A DNA stretch of 64,000 nt, from assembly GCA_018287875.1 (NCBI GenBank), contig JAGVVL010000017.1:3100001-3164000 (forward strand), given 5' to 3'. The DNA is from Nigrospora sphaerica. Its lineage: Eukaryota > Ascomycota > Sordariomycetes > Amphisphaeriales > Apiosporaceae. Every line of letters starts with the position of its first letter. Position 1 is the stretch's first letter. Below the pieces are notes generated by a model that did not search any database, was not told where the DNA came from, and saw nothing but the letters and a program-made list of their open reading frames with translations. Shown here piece after piece: positions 22,086 to 34,346 of this stretch. Both the position numbers and the translations under genes were made by a program.

Positions 22086-25000
22086 TCAACTCATGAGCTC
22101 ATGAAATACGTCCTGCAACAGGGGCTTGCCACGCAGCAGCGCCCGGTCCGTGACCCGTCCCCGCTTGCCAGGCGTCTTCTTCTTGGGGGCCGAGGCGTTG
22201 CTTCCTCCTCCTCCTCCTCCCGTTTTCCGAGGACTATTCGCGGACCGCTGGGTTGACGACAGACCGGTGGCCGTCGGAGCCGAGGCGGCGGCGGCGTCGT
22301 CGAAGCAGTGGGCGTCAAGGGCGTCGGGTGGCAGGTCGTAGACCCAGTCGCGCTCCTCCATGAGGCGGACGAAGCGGGCCACCATCTCGGCGTCGCCGGC
22401 GCCGCGCAGCGTGGCGCGGCTGCCGACGACGAGCAGCTTGGTGCGCGCGCGCGTAAAGGCCACGTTGATGCGCCGCCAGTCCTTGAGCAGGTCGCCGATG
22501 GCCTGCGAGTCGTTGGACCGCACCAGTGATAGCACCACCACCTCCTTGTCGCGGCCCTGGAAGCGGTCCGCCGTGTGCAGCTCGACGGCTGCCGTACGCG
22601 GTCCACGCAGCTGGTGCTTCAGGAGGGCCAACTGCGAGCGGTAGTGCGTCATGACGCCCACCTCGGCCGCCGGCACGCCCGCCGCCAGCAGCGCGTTCAC
22701 CAGCTGCGTCACCACGCGCACCTCGGTGGGGTTCACCGTCCGGTTGCCCTTGGCCTCCTCCTGGCTCGCCGGCACCGCATCCGTGTTGATGAACCGCACG
22801 CGCGCCGCCGGCTCCAGCACCGCCCGCAGCCAGCAGTTGGCCTCGGTCCAGCCGCGGCAGAAGGACCGCGGCGTGCTCTCGGCTCGCGTGACCGTGTCGG
22901 CCGTGTAGTGTCGCTGTTGCAGGGCCGCCATGTCGGGCACGTACAGGCTGCGGTGCCGCAGCTCCTCGGTGCCGCACTTGAGCCGCCCTTGATAGATCAG
23001 CGTGTTGCTGAGCGTCATGATGTCCTCGCACATGCGGTACTGGTGCTCCAGGTTCACGACCGAGTCGGGATGCGTGTCCGAGAGCAGCTTGAACAGGCTG
23101 ATGTCTAGGCCCCCTGCCCGGGCGTCTTCATTCTGCACCAGGGGCGGCAGCTGGTTGTGGTCGCCGACGAGAACAAAAGTCTTGGCTAGGCGGATCGGCC
23201 CGAGGCAGATGGGCAGCGTGATCTGCGATGCCTCGTCGACGATGCAGTAGTCGAACGTTCGTTCCCGAAAGACGGCATGGGAGACGCCGAGACACGTCGT
23301 CGCCACGATGGGCGCGTCATGCCAGGCGCTGTGGATGTCCTCGAATGTCTTCCGCGGCTGGCTTGCCAGCGTGGCAAACTCCTGGACCTCGGGGTGCACC
23401 TTGGCCTGCGCGCCAAGGCGCAGGACGGGCATGCCATCCGTCTTCAGCTTGAGCAGGATGTTGTCGACGGCCGAGTGCGTGTACGAAGTCAGGAGCACGC
23501 TTTTGCCCTGACGGACGAGGGCTCGGATGATGTGCGCAATCGTCGTCGTCTTACCGGTGCCCGGCATGCCAAGGACGAGGGCGTAGTCGTTCGCACTCAT
23601 GACCTTCTCAACGGCCCGTTCCTGGTCGACGTTCAGGCTGTCCTTGCCGCTAATGGTGTACTGGGTCGATACCGTCTTGAATGTGGGTTTGGCGAGGTCT
23701 ACCACCAGTCGTCGAATTTGGCGAGAGCCAAAGACCCCATCCGACATGACCTGCACGAGGTTGTTTCGAACCGTAGCCATGCCGTTGCTGAACTCGTCCT
23801 TGTCCAATCGGTAGCGGATGGGTGGCGTATGAATCAGGCCCTGGCTCTGACTTGGCACTGCTCCTTCTGGAACCACCTCCATCATGCTGGCAAACGTCTG
23901 GTTGTCCACTTCGTCAAACCCGGGTTGTCGCACCCGAGCGTTGTGCAGTCGGCGGTCCACAGCCACACTGATCCTCTGTTTCCGTACAGAGGTGACGTAC
24001 CCGAGCGCCAGGGCGAAATGACCGCCCTCGTCCGAGATCACAATGGGCTCTCCGGCAACGAGCTGTGAGTCGAGAAAGGAGAAGCCGGCGGCAGGCGCGT
24101 CTTTGATGAAGGTGTACTTGAACCGGTTGATCTTGGGGCTGCCTTTCTCCTCGGCCGCCGAGCCCTCCTCGATCATGACGTTGGCAAAGCACCGCCCGAC
24201 CTTCTCCCGCTCCGAACTGAGCATGGTCCAGAGTTCGCGGCGGAGCTTCTGCGCCTCCTTTTCCTCCTTCGTCAACAGGTCCTCCCATTTCAGGAAGAAC
24301 TCCTGGTGCACGGGCGACAAATGTTTGACGACTTCTTCGAACTTGCCCGCCATGCCGCTTGTCTCCCCATCGCCGCCGTCGGCCAACTTGTGATAGATGA
24401 AGCACGGCACCTTGGCGTAGCAGTTGCCACAGGCGTTCGTGCTGCGTTTCATGGGGGGCAACTGCACACTCCGCTCCCGCACGTAGCAAGCCAGTTGGTT
24501 GCGCTGCATAATCATATGCCGAAGTTCGTGCCGGATCGTCGGGATCCGTATCGTCTGCGAGTTTTCCATGTAGTACAGGATGCCAAAGGCAATCTCGATG
24601 TCGTAACGGTCAGCCAGCAGCAAATTGTACAGCGATGTCTGCGCCTGATGGTTGCTCGTGGCGCGGTGTCCCGTCTTGACCTCGAAGGGGACCGTCAGGG
24701 TCCGCTCCTGGTTGCCGTCCCGCATCGTCACCTGGACCGTGGCGTCGATGTTGCCCTTCAAGCCGTACATCGGAGACCAAACATGCTCCTCGACGTCCAG
24801 AAGTTTACTGACGCACATGATCGCCTTGTCTCCGTTACGGCCTTGCACAATGGCCTCGGCCTAGAATCTGTCGTTAGTCAAGCAGCCGAGGTACGCCGCC
24901 ACGGGGTTACAAGACGTACTTTGGGGTAAGACGAGACAAAGGCGGCAGCCCAGCCACGGAGCTCTGGCATTTTGGAGCGGAGATGCTCACGCGCGTCGCC

Positions 25001-27197
25001 GAGCGATACCTTAATTTTGTACAAGTCCTCCACGTGCCTCTCCGTGATTGCGGCAATCAGATCGTCGAGAAAGGACGAGGTCCACTGGTTTGCCATCATG
25101 GCCTCCTGAAAGATTTCGTGAAGCAGCGTGCCATAGACCAGAGGCGCACTTGCTTCGCTCGTTGCCTTGACACGGTCCTGGAGGACGGCACGCCGCATAC
25201 AAGTGAAACTATCAGCTACTACAGTGGCCGATATCAGCTGGTCGGGGTGTAGGATAAGAATATTTTTGTGGTTGTCAATGATGCACTGCCCCGATGGCAA
25301 AAACTCGCCGAGAACGTGCACGAACGACTTGGGGCTGACTTCGGTGTCAAACCAATCGCCCCGGAGGTTAATCGTTCTCGTCACATTACTCCGGTCGACT
25401 TGCACAAGCAGTACCTACACAGATCAGCTACATTCCGGGTGGGGAGCTCCCCGTGTGGGACAGTGGGTTAGGGGAAGAGAGGAAACCGAACTCCATACCT
25501 TCTCCGGCGCAGCGCGGCCCATCTCGTCGCAGTACTCGCTCTCCAGGACGTTAGTCACCAGATAGCGCTGGATAGCCTTGGGCTTGTGAACTGCCTAACA
25601 GCAGACTTAGCAGTTGGTCGGTGGATTTGCGGCTTATAGTCAGCTACATGGTACGTACAGGCGGTAACGAGCCGCTGGCGCTGGCCTGCTTGGCGCACTG
25701 CGTGGCAGCAATCTCGGCAGCGTCAAAGTCGAAATCAAGACCAAAATCGTCTCCATAGGAATCATCACCACCATCTTGAGCCTCGCTCGCCGGCACTGCG
25801 GGCCTCCCTCCCTTTGGTGGCCCCGGAACACGAACAGGGCCAACAGGGGATGGGAGACTTGACTCGGCTTGCGCCATCAGACCCTCTGCCACCGCGAAGA
25901 CGTCCTCATCCAAGTCACCGAAATCATCATCAGAAGTGGATCTAGGTTCCTCGGCAAGAATCGCCGTGGTGTCTTTCCCCGGCCCTGTGTCGGGAGTAGG
26001 TAGAGGAGTGGTCTCTTTTATGGTGCGTGCAGGGGCCATTGTTGTATTTAGGACCATGAGAGTGTCTGCGTCGAAGTCATCAAAATCGTCATCTCCGTAG
26101 TCTGAAAAGTCGTCTTCCAGAGCCTGACGTTTGGTTGACGCCTTGGTTTCGCGAGTTGGCTCTGGCGGTGCCGTGCGGAAACGGGATGGCGGTTTCGATG
26201 GTGAACCGTCAGCTAGCGCGGCGACGCATTGAACCCTATTGCGGGGAGACGGGGACCTCATCGCTTCGTTCTGGACCCGAGCGGCTTTGTAACGGTTGAT
26301 CTCGCCCGTCATGCTTTCCAAGAGGGTATTGACCATGGAGGACTTGGAGCCTCGACTCGGACTGCTTTCGGCCACGGCATCCATGCGAGCCAAGGGTTCC
26401 CCACGGTCGCCCCGCCGCCTTTTGGGCCAATGGGCACCGCAACTTATGGCTCGGCGCAGGCCACCCTCGGACGAAGCGTTCGCGGCCCCGGCCGCCGCCA
26501 TGAACTTAGCTGGTTGTGGTGAAGAAGAGATCATAACCTGGGCGAGTGCCGGATTGGGGGCGCCGAAGGATGCCGTAGCCGTGGAACCGCTGCAGGAGAA
26601 GCGATCCCACAGTTCCAGAGCCGGGTCGGCATGGGGAGACTTGAGGGCTTCGGATAGGCGCTTCACGTTGACGGTCGGAGGCGTCGACCTTGGGTTGTTC
26701 GCCGGGGATGAGATGGGCGAGGAACTGCGCGCTCGTTTCTTGCCGCGTCGTTGGTGAATTATGGGAGATATCGGTGGGCCGTTCTGCTTCGTGTCCCACA
26801 GGATACGCTCGTTAGGACTCGTATCTGCTTCTTCGTCCACTGCGTCCGAGGTGCCGATCAGGTCCTGCCACGCCAGTCGACCCAAGGGTGTGACGGCGGG
26901 ATTCTGTTTGGCCAGGGCCACGTCTTGGTCGTCGTGCTGTTTGTTAATGGATGCGTTGCCTGCGGGCCGCTTTCCCTTCTTGGTGGTAGACGTTGCATTT
27001 TCCTTTCCGGCGGTTTCGGGGCCCGGGCGGAAGTCATAGGCATGCAGTTTGTTCCGCGCGGCTTCGGATACTGGGGCCAGTGGCCTTTGAGGGCCGGGCT
27101 TGGTGGTGTTGCTTGCCGAGTGACTTTTGGCGCGGGTCCATGGCTGCCGCGGTTTAGTGGAACCATTCTGGTCCGAAAGGGACTTTTGGAGAGGCAT
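22086..27197 (-). CDS. DNA2: DNA replication ATP-dependent helicase/nuclease DNA2
   Basis: Four exons on the minus strand: 27197-25659, 25594-25499, 25414-24920 and 24860-22086; all introns are phase 0 and total length is about 1634 residues, normal for filamentous fungi. The first 510 residues are disordered, basic then acidic. The nuclease domain has the Fe-S cysteines C617, C854, C857 and C863 and catalytic residues H644 (YGTLLHE), D749 (GNIDAT), E770 and K772 (FEVKTG). The superfamily 1 helicase has Walker A GMPGTGKTTT (1141-1150), Walker B VDEASQ, GDHNQLPP, EHQYRM, DRFQGRDKEVV and VAFTRARTKLLVVGS. DNA2 trims Okazaki-fragment flaps and resects double-strand breaks in the nucleus. MPLQKSLSD at 27197 was chosen as start over the longer open frame. 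The stop lies only 15 bases from an LTR copy, so its 3' end may have been altered by that insertion. Confidence 0.95.
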
Positions 27198-28004
27198 GAC
27201 GAAGATGTGATATGGCTGGCGGCCGTGCTCGGACCGAGTGAGTCCTTCACGGACTGTTGTAACGATTACGGTGCGCGTCGGGCGGTCATCCGCAGGGCCA
27301 GATGAGGAAGACGGGCTGGACGGATAAGAACCCTGCCGACAGACGAACGATAACACGCAAGAGCCCGTTTGGTACAGGCAGCAAAGCACGGCAAGTTCAA
27401 ATAGAAAGAAAACACCAGGGATACAAAGCAGCCAGGCAATGGGATGGTGACATAGAGCAACGGTCCAACCACGTTGAATGGATGGATGTCGGGGTTGAGG
27501 TGATAACCATTAGCTGTGACAGACGCGACCTACGGACGACGCGACTCGGGCCGCTTCCCAAATAATTGAGCCAACGCGTAAAGCCACAGCGGCATTGGTT
27601 TAAAGGTACATCATGTAAGTACCCCCTGTGTACGCGACGGGACCTCACTTACTGTTGCATGCGAAAAGCGGAGACTGTGGCTTCCACTTGTGGGGTTGAG
27701 GAGCTTGGGCCCTCGATAGCTCGATCTACCTTCTATCCACCTAGCTCATGTTCGTCATAACTTGTCTCGCAGTACTCAAGTGCATGTCCGTCAGTCCAGA
27801 CGAAACAGGCAGGCAGGGCCTAACCACAACCTTTGAAACATACAGTGCACGGCGAAAAGAGCCTGTCCGGGCCCTTCTGAGCTTCTGCACATCGTCGCCC
27901 CGGTTCTAAGCCCGCGCGGGACCGGCCGACATCACGGGGCCCCGCCTGCGAAAGCGGACGACGCAAACCATCAACCAGAACCGGCCCGGACGACGCCGGT
28001 GGCC
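27198..28004. promoter_or_regulatory. Divergent promoter region of DNA2 and the 28005 gene
   Basis: About 800 bases between two divergent start codons; no gene recognised. Specific control sites could not be assigned. Confidence 0.45.
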
Positions 28005-29339
28005 ATGACGTCCATGGCGGGCAACAGCGGGGGGGTTGAAGCGGGCGGCCAGCGGGCGAGCAAGCCCTGGCCGCACGTGAGCCGGCAGCAGCAGGCGGCC
28101 GTCGAGGCCAAGTACTTCGAGGAGGGGGCGACGGTGGACTTTGAGCGGCTGCCGGGGCCGCCGGCGGTGGCGCGGCTGTTCCGGTCGGGGACGGGGCCGC
28201 AGCGGACGCTCGTCATCATGGCGCGCGTGACGTCGGTCGCCCGGTCGGCGGGGCGGCCGCTGAGCCAGGCCGAGGTCGACACGCTGGCGGAGCAGGGCGC
28301 GCGCGCCGCCGGCCGCCTCGCCTGGGTCCTGCCCGTCGCCGTCGTCGGCGCCGGCGTCCTCACCTGGGTCGACCGCAAGCGCTACCGCTTCCCCTTCTAC
28401 ACGCCGCCCAAGAACGGCTGGTTCGACCCACGCGCCTTCCCGACGCGCCGCGCCCCCCTTGTGCGCGGCCGCAACGCCGGCGCCGTCTGGCACGGCGTCC
28501 GCTTCGCCGCCTACCTGCCCCTCACCTGGTTCGGCACTGGCCTCTTCTTCGCCTCCATGATCCGCACCCGCTTCCTCGCCGACATGGCCGACCCGCGCCT
28601 CGAGGGCCTCCGCGCCGACATCCAGCGCCAGCAGATCGCTCGGGGCCAGAAGGCGACCGGCATGCCCCACCCCGCCCATCCCGCCGATCTCGAAAATGCC
28701 GAGGCTTGGCCGGAGCAGGACCACGTCGGGGAGCCGTCATCATCATCACGATCGTCGGCTGCGCCAGCGTGGCCCGGAGCACCCCCATCTTCACCCGCCG
28801 CCCGTCAGCCTGCGGAAGCGGCGGCCGCGCCCTCGGCCCCGTGGCCCTCGCAACGCGACAGCAGCGCCAAGGAACCGCAGACGCCCTTTGATGACACGGA
28901 CCTCTTCGAAGACGACGATGACGCCTCGCCCGTGCCCGCGTCGGTCCGCCGCGCCGAGCGCCGGCAGGCGGCGCAGCTAGCCCAGCAGCAGCAACAGCAG
29001 GAACTCCAGCGACAAGCCCGGCAGCCGCAGACGGCCGGCTCGTCCTGGTCCCGCGTGCGCCAACAGGCGGGCGTGAGTGGTTCCCCGCCCGCCGCCGCCA
29101 CCACGGGCGACGACGCTCCTCCGCGCCGCCGCGCCCCCTCGGCCTGGAGCCGCGTGCGCCAAGGCGGAAACGCATCGACGTCCAGCGACCAGGCCGGCGG
29201 CGACGACTACCCGTACGGCGCAGCGGGCGACGACGACGCGACCTCCAAGAGCCGGGCGCAGAAGCAATTTGACGACATGCTCGAAGCCGAGCGCCAGGGC
29301 GGGTCCGACGGCGGCCGCGGCGGAAAGAGGGGCTGGTGA
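28005..29339 (+). CDS. Hypothetical two-pass membrane protein
   Basis: A single-exon frame of about 444 residues with typical high-GC codon use. Two hydrophobic segments, about residues 104-122 (WVLPVAVVGAGVLTWV) and 166-186 (FAAYLPLTWFGTGLFFASM), flank a conserved-looking loop with FYTPPKNGWFDPRAFPTRRA. The C-terminal half is disordered, acidic and Gln-rich, with the phrase SWSRVRQ occurring twice (as SSWSRVRQ and SAWSRVRQ), and ends in RAQKQFDDMLEAERQGG. I do not recognise a named family and give no function; an organelle membrane protein with a soluble tail is plausible. The ATG at 28005 is used; a second ATG lies at 28014, and no upstream ATG in this frame is credible. Confidence 0.7.
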   Translation: MTSMAGNSGGVEAGGQRASKPWPHVSRQQQAAVEAKYFEEGATVDFERLPGPPAVARLFRSGTGPQRTLVIMARVTSVARSAGRPLSQAEVDTLAEQGARAAGRLAWVLPVAVVGAGVLTWVDRKRYRFPFYTPPKNGWFDPRAFPTRRAPLVRGRNAGAVWHGVRFAAYLPLTWFGTGLFFASMIRTRFLADMADPRLEGLRADIQRQQIARGQKATGMPHPAHPADLENAEAWPEQDHVGEPSSSSRSSAAPAWPGAPPSSPAARQPAEAAAAPSAPWPSQRDSSAKEPQTPFDDTDLFEDDDDASPVPASVRRAERRQAAQLAQQQQQQELQRQARQPQTAGSSWSRVRQQAGVSGSPPAAATTGDDAPPRRRAPSAWSRVRQGGNASTSSDQAGGDDYPYGAAGDDDATSKSRAQKQFDDMLEAERQGGSDGGRGGKRGW

Positions 29340-30310
29340 ATGGAATTTGATACGTGCTACCGACCCCCGGTGTGCGGAAGCCGGGTTTTCTCTTTCGGGC
29401 CGTGCGGCGTCGTCATATACGTATGTGTGTAATGTGTGTACGACAGGTTCCTTCGGCCGGGGCGTTTGACATAAGAGGAACGTGGCCGAGGCCGGGGAGC
29501 AGAACAGAATGCCGCTTACTGTCGTTTCCACATGGTGCCACCGCCGAGCCTTACGAAAGAGCTATGCGGTCCGTCACCCCGAGGTCAGCCACATGCTCGA
29601 AAAAACAATGTTGTATATACTTGCTAGCGGATGTACCTGAACCATGTCGACACGCGGGCGCGCGCGCCGGTGGGGTGGGACGAAGCCTGGCAGCGAAAGC
29701 CATGACGGAACTCTGCCGGCTACCAGGCAATCGTCGACCAGCCGTCGCGCGAGGATAAATAAAGAAGAAAAAGACAAAAGAGTAAAGTACTCGGAAACGG
29801 ACAGAGCCGGGCAAGGGACGATAACTTGCCCAGGCAAGCGGCGGCCGCGATGCTCTTGGCACACTTCTAAACAAGGGGGTATCCGCGATGACATGATAAC
29901 ATACATGGGCCAAGGAATAAAGCCCCCGGTGCGTTGGTAGTAGAGAAACCCTCGTTCCTCTGCCCTTGGCCTCCCCCGCGTTCCTTCCTGCTCCCTTTCG
30001 TAAAAGGGGGAAACGCTGATGCAATCAGAGGAAGAGCACGCCATTGCCTACCCACCATTACCTCATGGGGATGGAGGGGGGGCGTGCGACCTTTCTTTTT
30101 TCTTCTTCGGGTCCTTCCCTCCTTCCCCTCTCTTTTTCCCTTCCACCCCTTCGTCCAAACTTTTTGACTCGTTAAAAAGCCCATAATCATGTTCTCATTC
30201 CCAGCTTGGTGCCAAAAAAGCAAAAAACCCCCCCCAAAAATCAGACCGCCCCTCGCCTTCCCCTAATGTGCAACGGAAAAATCAAGTTCGGTTTCCCACG
30301 TTTCGAATCA
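29340..30310. other. Convergent 3' intergenic region
   Basis: Between the stop codons of the membrane-protein gene and the Zn2Cys6 gene. Holds both 3' UTRs; no coding feature seen. Confidence 0.5.
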
Positions 30311-32733
30311 TCACTCGGGGCGTCGCGAGGCCATGCCGCCCGTCGGCGCAAAGTGCTCGTACATCTCGTCGCTGCTGTCGTCGGACTGGCTACCCGAGGG
30401 GCTCTGGGCGGCGCTCACGTCGGCACTGAGCATGTCGCTCTGGAACTCCATGCGGGGGGCGGCTGACATGGACATGGCGAGGATGCTCTCGCGGCGCGGG
30501 TGGGGGTGGTGGCCGCCGGCCGCCATGACGTCGACGGCGCTGCCATTGCGGCTCAGCTCGGGCTTCTCGGGCAGCTTCTTGAGCAGGCCCGTCGAGATGT
30601 CGAGCATGCCCATGGCGAAGCCCGTCAGGCCCGAGTGGCCCTCACCGATGCCGGGCTGCTGGCTACGGCTGCTGACGCTCAGCGTCCAGCGGTATTCGCC
30701 CAGCCGCCGCCGGTACCACTCGGCCTCCTCGCGGCCCGGCGACGTCGCCCACAGCAGCGACCCGAACGTGCCGATCAGCGCAAAGTTCGCCTTGGACGCA
30801 AAGTACCAAAACGACCGCAGGTGCTGCGGATTCAGCCGGTTGACAAAGTCCATGGCCGAGATGAGCCGCGCCTTGGCCGCGCTCCGGCAGATGTGCTGCA
30901 CGTAGGCGTCCACCGCCTGTGCGTCGGTGGCAAGCGAGCGGATGATGCGGCGGTGCAGTGTGATCTCGGTGGCGAAGTAGGCGAGGTGCAAATAGCCGAT
31001 GCTCGAGAATCGGCCGCTCGTGGACACGTTGTTGTGTATCGTTAGGGACGAGTCCATGCGAATGTTGGTCGGAATGGCCGCGTACCACTCCTTGAGTTTC
31101 AGCTGGATTGGTTTGGCGAGCGACAAGACCAGGTGCGTGCCCTGCGGTCCGGCATTTGCGACGTTCTGCATCGCCTGCAGGGTGTAAAAGGTGTCGAGGA
31201 TCTCGGCCAGGACCTGGGAAAGGTACACCATCTGCGTGAACAAGGTGCGTCCGCGCTCGATCTCTAGTTTTTCCTCCACATCCTCTTCGTTGTATTCCCC
31301 CTCGGGGAAGTCGTTGGGCAGCAGTGGCGCCACAATCCAGTTGCTCGGGAAAATGTGTGACGGCCGGCCGTGGACGAGGGCGCCCCATTTGTCCTGCATA
31401 TACAAGGCCCAGGCGAGCCGTTTCCGCAGCCCCTTTTCCCACGGCGGAATCTTCCAGTGGGTGCAGTCGAGATGCAGGCCCAACTCCTGGGCGATGGCGA
31501 CGAGTTGCGCCGTGGGCGCCCACTGGTCTCCCTGGGGCCGCTGCGAAAGCAACAAGCCCGCCTGTATGGTCGAGAGCTTCGGCCGGTTCATGGCATCGGC
31601 GAGGGACGAGCGCATCAGCCGCTCGATTTCCTGGACATCGGGCCGGGGTTGCCGCGCCAGCTCTTCGGACTGGTCCCACCAGTTGATGGCCAATATATAC
31701 ACGGCGGCCAGCAGCGGGGGCGAGAACTCGCGGCAGTCCCGCTCGTACTTTTCATAGAAGACGTTCCGCTGGAGGATGGGGAAGCTGGGGTGCACGACTT
31801 GGAAATAGAGATCGATCAACTTGCGGCCGTTGGGGGCCACGAGGCGCTCGATGGACTCGACGTCGTCCTGCTGGTGCTCGTGGCCCGGGGTCGAATGGTC
31901 GGGCAGCAACAAAAAGGTGTCATTCTCGCTGACCTTGCGCAGGGTCCCCCGGGCCAGCAGGCTCTCGTCCTGGGGGTCGAAGGGCGACAGGTTGATCAGG
32001 GACGGCTCGAAGTCAGTCGTGGGGCCGATGTACTGGCTGAAGCGGTCCGCCTGCAGGCCCAGCGTGCGCTTGAGCAGCGTGTGGCCACCGAAGTTGGCCA
32101 TTTCCTCGATCAGCGAGTTGCTGGCGGCAGTGCTGGAGAGGCTGGACTGGTGTTGCCGTTGTCTTCGGTTATCAGACCGCCCTGGTGAACTGAAAAGGGC
32201 CAATCGCCTGTTAGTCGAAATGCTTTGTGCCACCCACGGCTGTCATTGGGCGGGTAGGGAGCCGATGCAGTAAGAATCCCCCTCTCCTCCATGCGCCCTG
32301 GCGCCCCAAACAGGGCTGATAAAGAAATTTGGGGGAAAGGGTTGGACGGGAATTCACCGACGCTGGTGCTTGCTTACCCTCTCCAAAAGTTGCCGTCGTC
32401 GGCAAAGTCGCGCGTCAATTTCCTTTTGCGCGGCTGTGGGCTCCGGCTTGCTAAGGAACACTCGACGCCGTTGGCATGGCACGAGACGCAACTACTCGCC
32501 TCGTCTTCTTCGCCGAAAACGCACTTGATGCGGCGCCGCAAACACGAGTCACATATGGAATTGCCACTTGAGGGCGTGTCCGAGTCGGCAGAATCATGGC
32601 CGCTCAAACTACTCGGGAAGGTGTCGAAAGTGCCCATGGCACTGCCCTGCAGCGTGGCGGTTAAGAGAGACGAGGGCTTGGGCGCAATGGCAATGGGGGC
32701 CGTCCTTGGCACCGCAGCAGTCGAGCTGGACAT
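30311..32733 (-). CDS. Zn2Cys6 transcription factor, TamA/Dal81-like
   Basis: Two exons, 32733-32378 and 32189-30311, about 744 residues; the intron has a CTAAC branch site and a TTTTCAG acceptor. The zinc cluster is CX2CX6CX10CX2CX6C with cysteines at 61, 64, 71, 82, 85 and 92, followed by basic PRKRK. The middle homology region (FSQYIGPTTDFEPSLINLSP; LIDLYFQVVHPSFPILQR; LAWALYMQDKWGALVHGRPS) is the fungal-specific transcription factor domain, and the phrase around GPTTDFEP is what I associate with the TamA/Dal81 group, which co-activates nitrogen and GABA catabolic genes. That subgroup call is from memory of the family and is less certain than the class. The C-terminus is Ser/Asp-rich, suited to activation. 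The protein should act in the nucleus. Confidence 0.8.
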
Positions 32734-34315
32734 GGCGGGCGGGAGAAGAGGCGGGGGGAAGGGGAAGCGGCGGCAAGCAATAGAAGAAGGGAGGGATTGC
32801 TGCGCCGGGGTCCGGGTTCCCTACCGACCAAAGACTACCAGGCACGCTGTCCTATCTCCCGATTTCCGAGATATGAGGCCACGGCCCAGGCTCTGGTTGG
32901 GCGCCGCGGAGGAGTGTGATGTAATGAAGGGACCCGGCCTGGCTGCGTGAGTGTGGCACCGGGAATGGGCTATGGCCGGCGGCAGCAGGAGCGAAGGGAG
33001 GGCCCACTGCGAAGCGGCGGGCAACGGCACCGGCAGCGAAGCACGACACGCACCACAGCGAGGCAAGAGAGGCCCAGGCCCTTGTTGGTCCTCGGTCTGG
33101 GCCAGGCTCCGTCCGAGGTGGTGGTGGTTTGACGGCCCAATTCCGGAGATAAGGGCGGACGGAGATGCAGAAGCAAGCTGTACCAGCAGCGGTGTGCGGC
33201 CTGGCAGGAGCAATCTCAAGCGTGGTAGGATGGAGGTATGTAGTAGTAGGTATCGTGAGGAGACCTCCACGGGAGGGGCTGAGTGTACTCGGTAAGTTTA
33301 GTTCTTATCGACCACGTTTAGGCCCGGTAGTAGTGGTGGTACCGAGTACTGGATGCGGGCGAGGGACGGTGATAAGAGCCGGGACGAGGCGCGATAGGCA
33401 ATGAACCGTCAGATATCCGGGCTGGGGCGAGTTGCGCACGGCAGACGTGGGTCAAAAGTCAAGCCGTTTGGGCAAGGGTGTTTCTTGGTATCGGAGCACC
33501 GGCCGATTGTGACTCTTTGTTCTGGACGGATAAATACGGCCGTACTTATTATGTTATAATGGAGATCAGGACGAGATAAGACAAGCTTATCCACGTCATT
33601 TGCAGGCGTTGCCGTGAACCCGAGGACGAAGTGGTGCGGGTGGGAGAGAAAGGGAAGAGGACGGGGAAGAAAAAAAAAGGACCACCCCAGGGCCGCTCCC
33701 GCCCGGCAACCGAAGGGACGGAGAAGAGGTAACGAATCACCGTACGCGAGACACAGAAAAGGTCAGAAGAGGACGAAAGAGGTAGGAGGGGCGCGCGGGG
33801 GGGTCGGCCAGAAAAGGGATCTCGATAGATGGAAGAGGGAGAGGAGGCGAGACGAGCCAAGAAGGGCCACGGCTGAGCCGACGTTAGGTACTTATCAATG
33901 GGAGGCGACACGACGCGATGGCAGGTACCGCGAGATGACACGGAAAACTGACGACCGCAAACGGAGGGCAAGGAGTTAGTTCACCCAGCCAGGGCCTGAC
34001 AGAGGGACGTCGGTCGCGCTGCGACGACGGGCAGGCGACCGGGATCTGGGCAGTTTGGGGCTGGGGGGGAGGGAAGGGGAGCAGCGCTGGAGCAACCGGG
34101 ATATCGCCGTTGCTGTCTTGGCTCTGGCGGACGGGACGGGCAGTATGAGGTATGCTGTACCTTCAACTCGAGCAAAACGCCGCCCGAGGTATGGATACCC
34201 GGCCTGGATATTGTTGTCCGGCCGACCCACTCCCTACACTGGATGGCGGCCCCTCCACTGCTTCCGCACCTTCTACTGGGAACGGAATGGTGGGTAGGGG
34301 AGGTAGGTAGGATTT

Positions 34316-34346
34316 AATGGGACTGGGACTGGGACTAGGACTGGGT
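34316..34346 (+). repeat. GGGACT short tandem repeat
   Basis: Four to five imperfect copies of GGGACT, one with a G-to-A change. Confidence 0.7.
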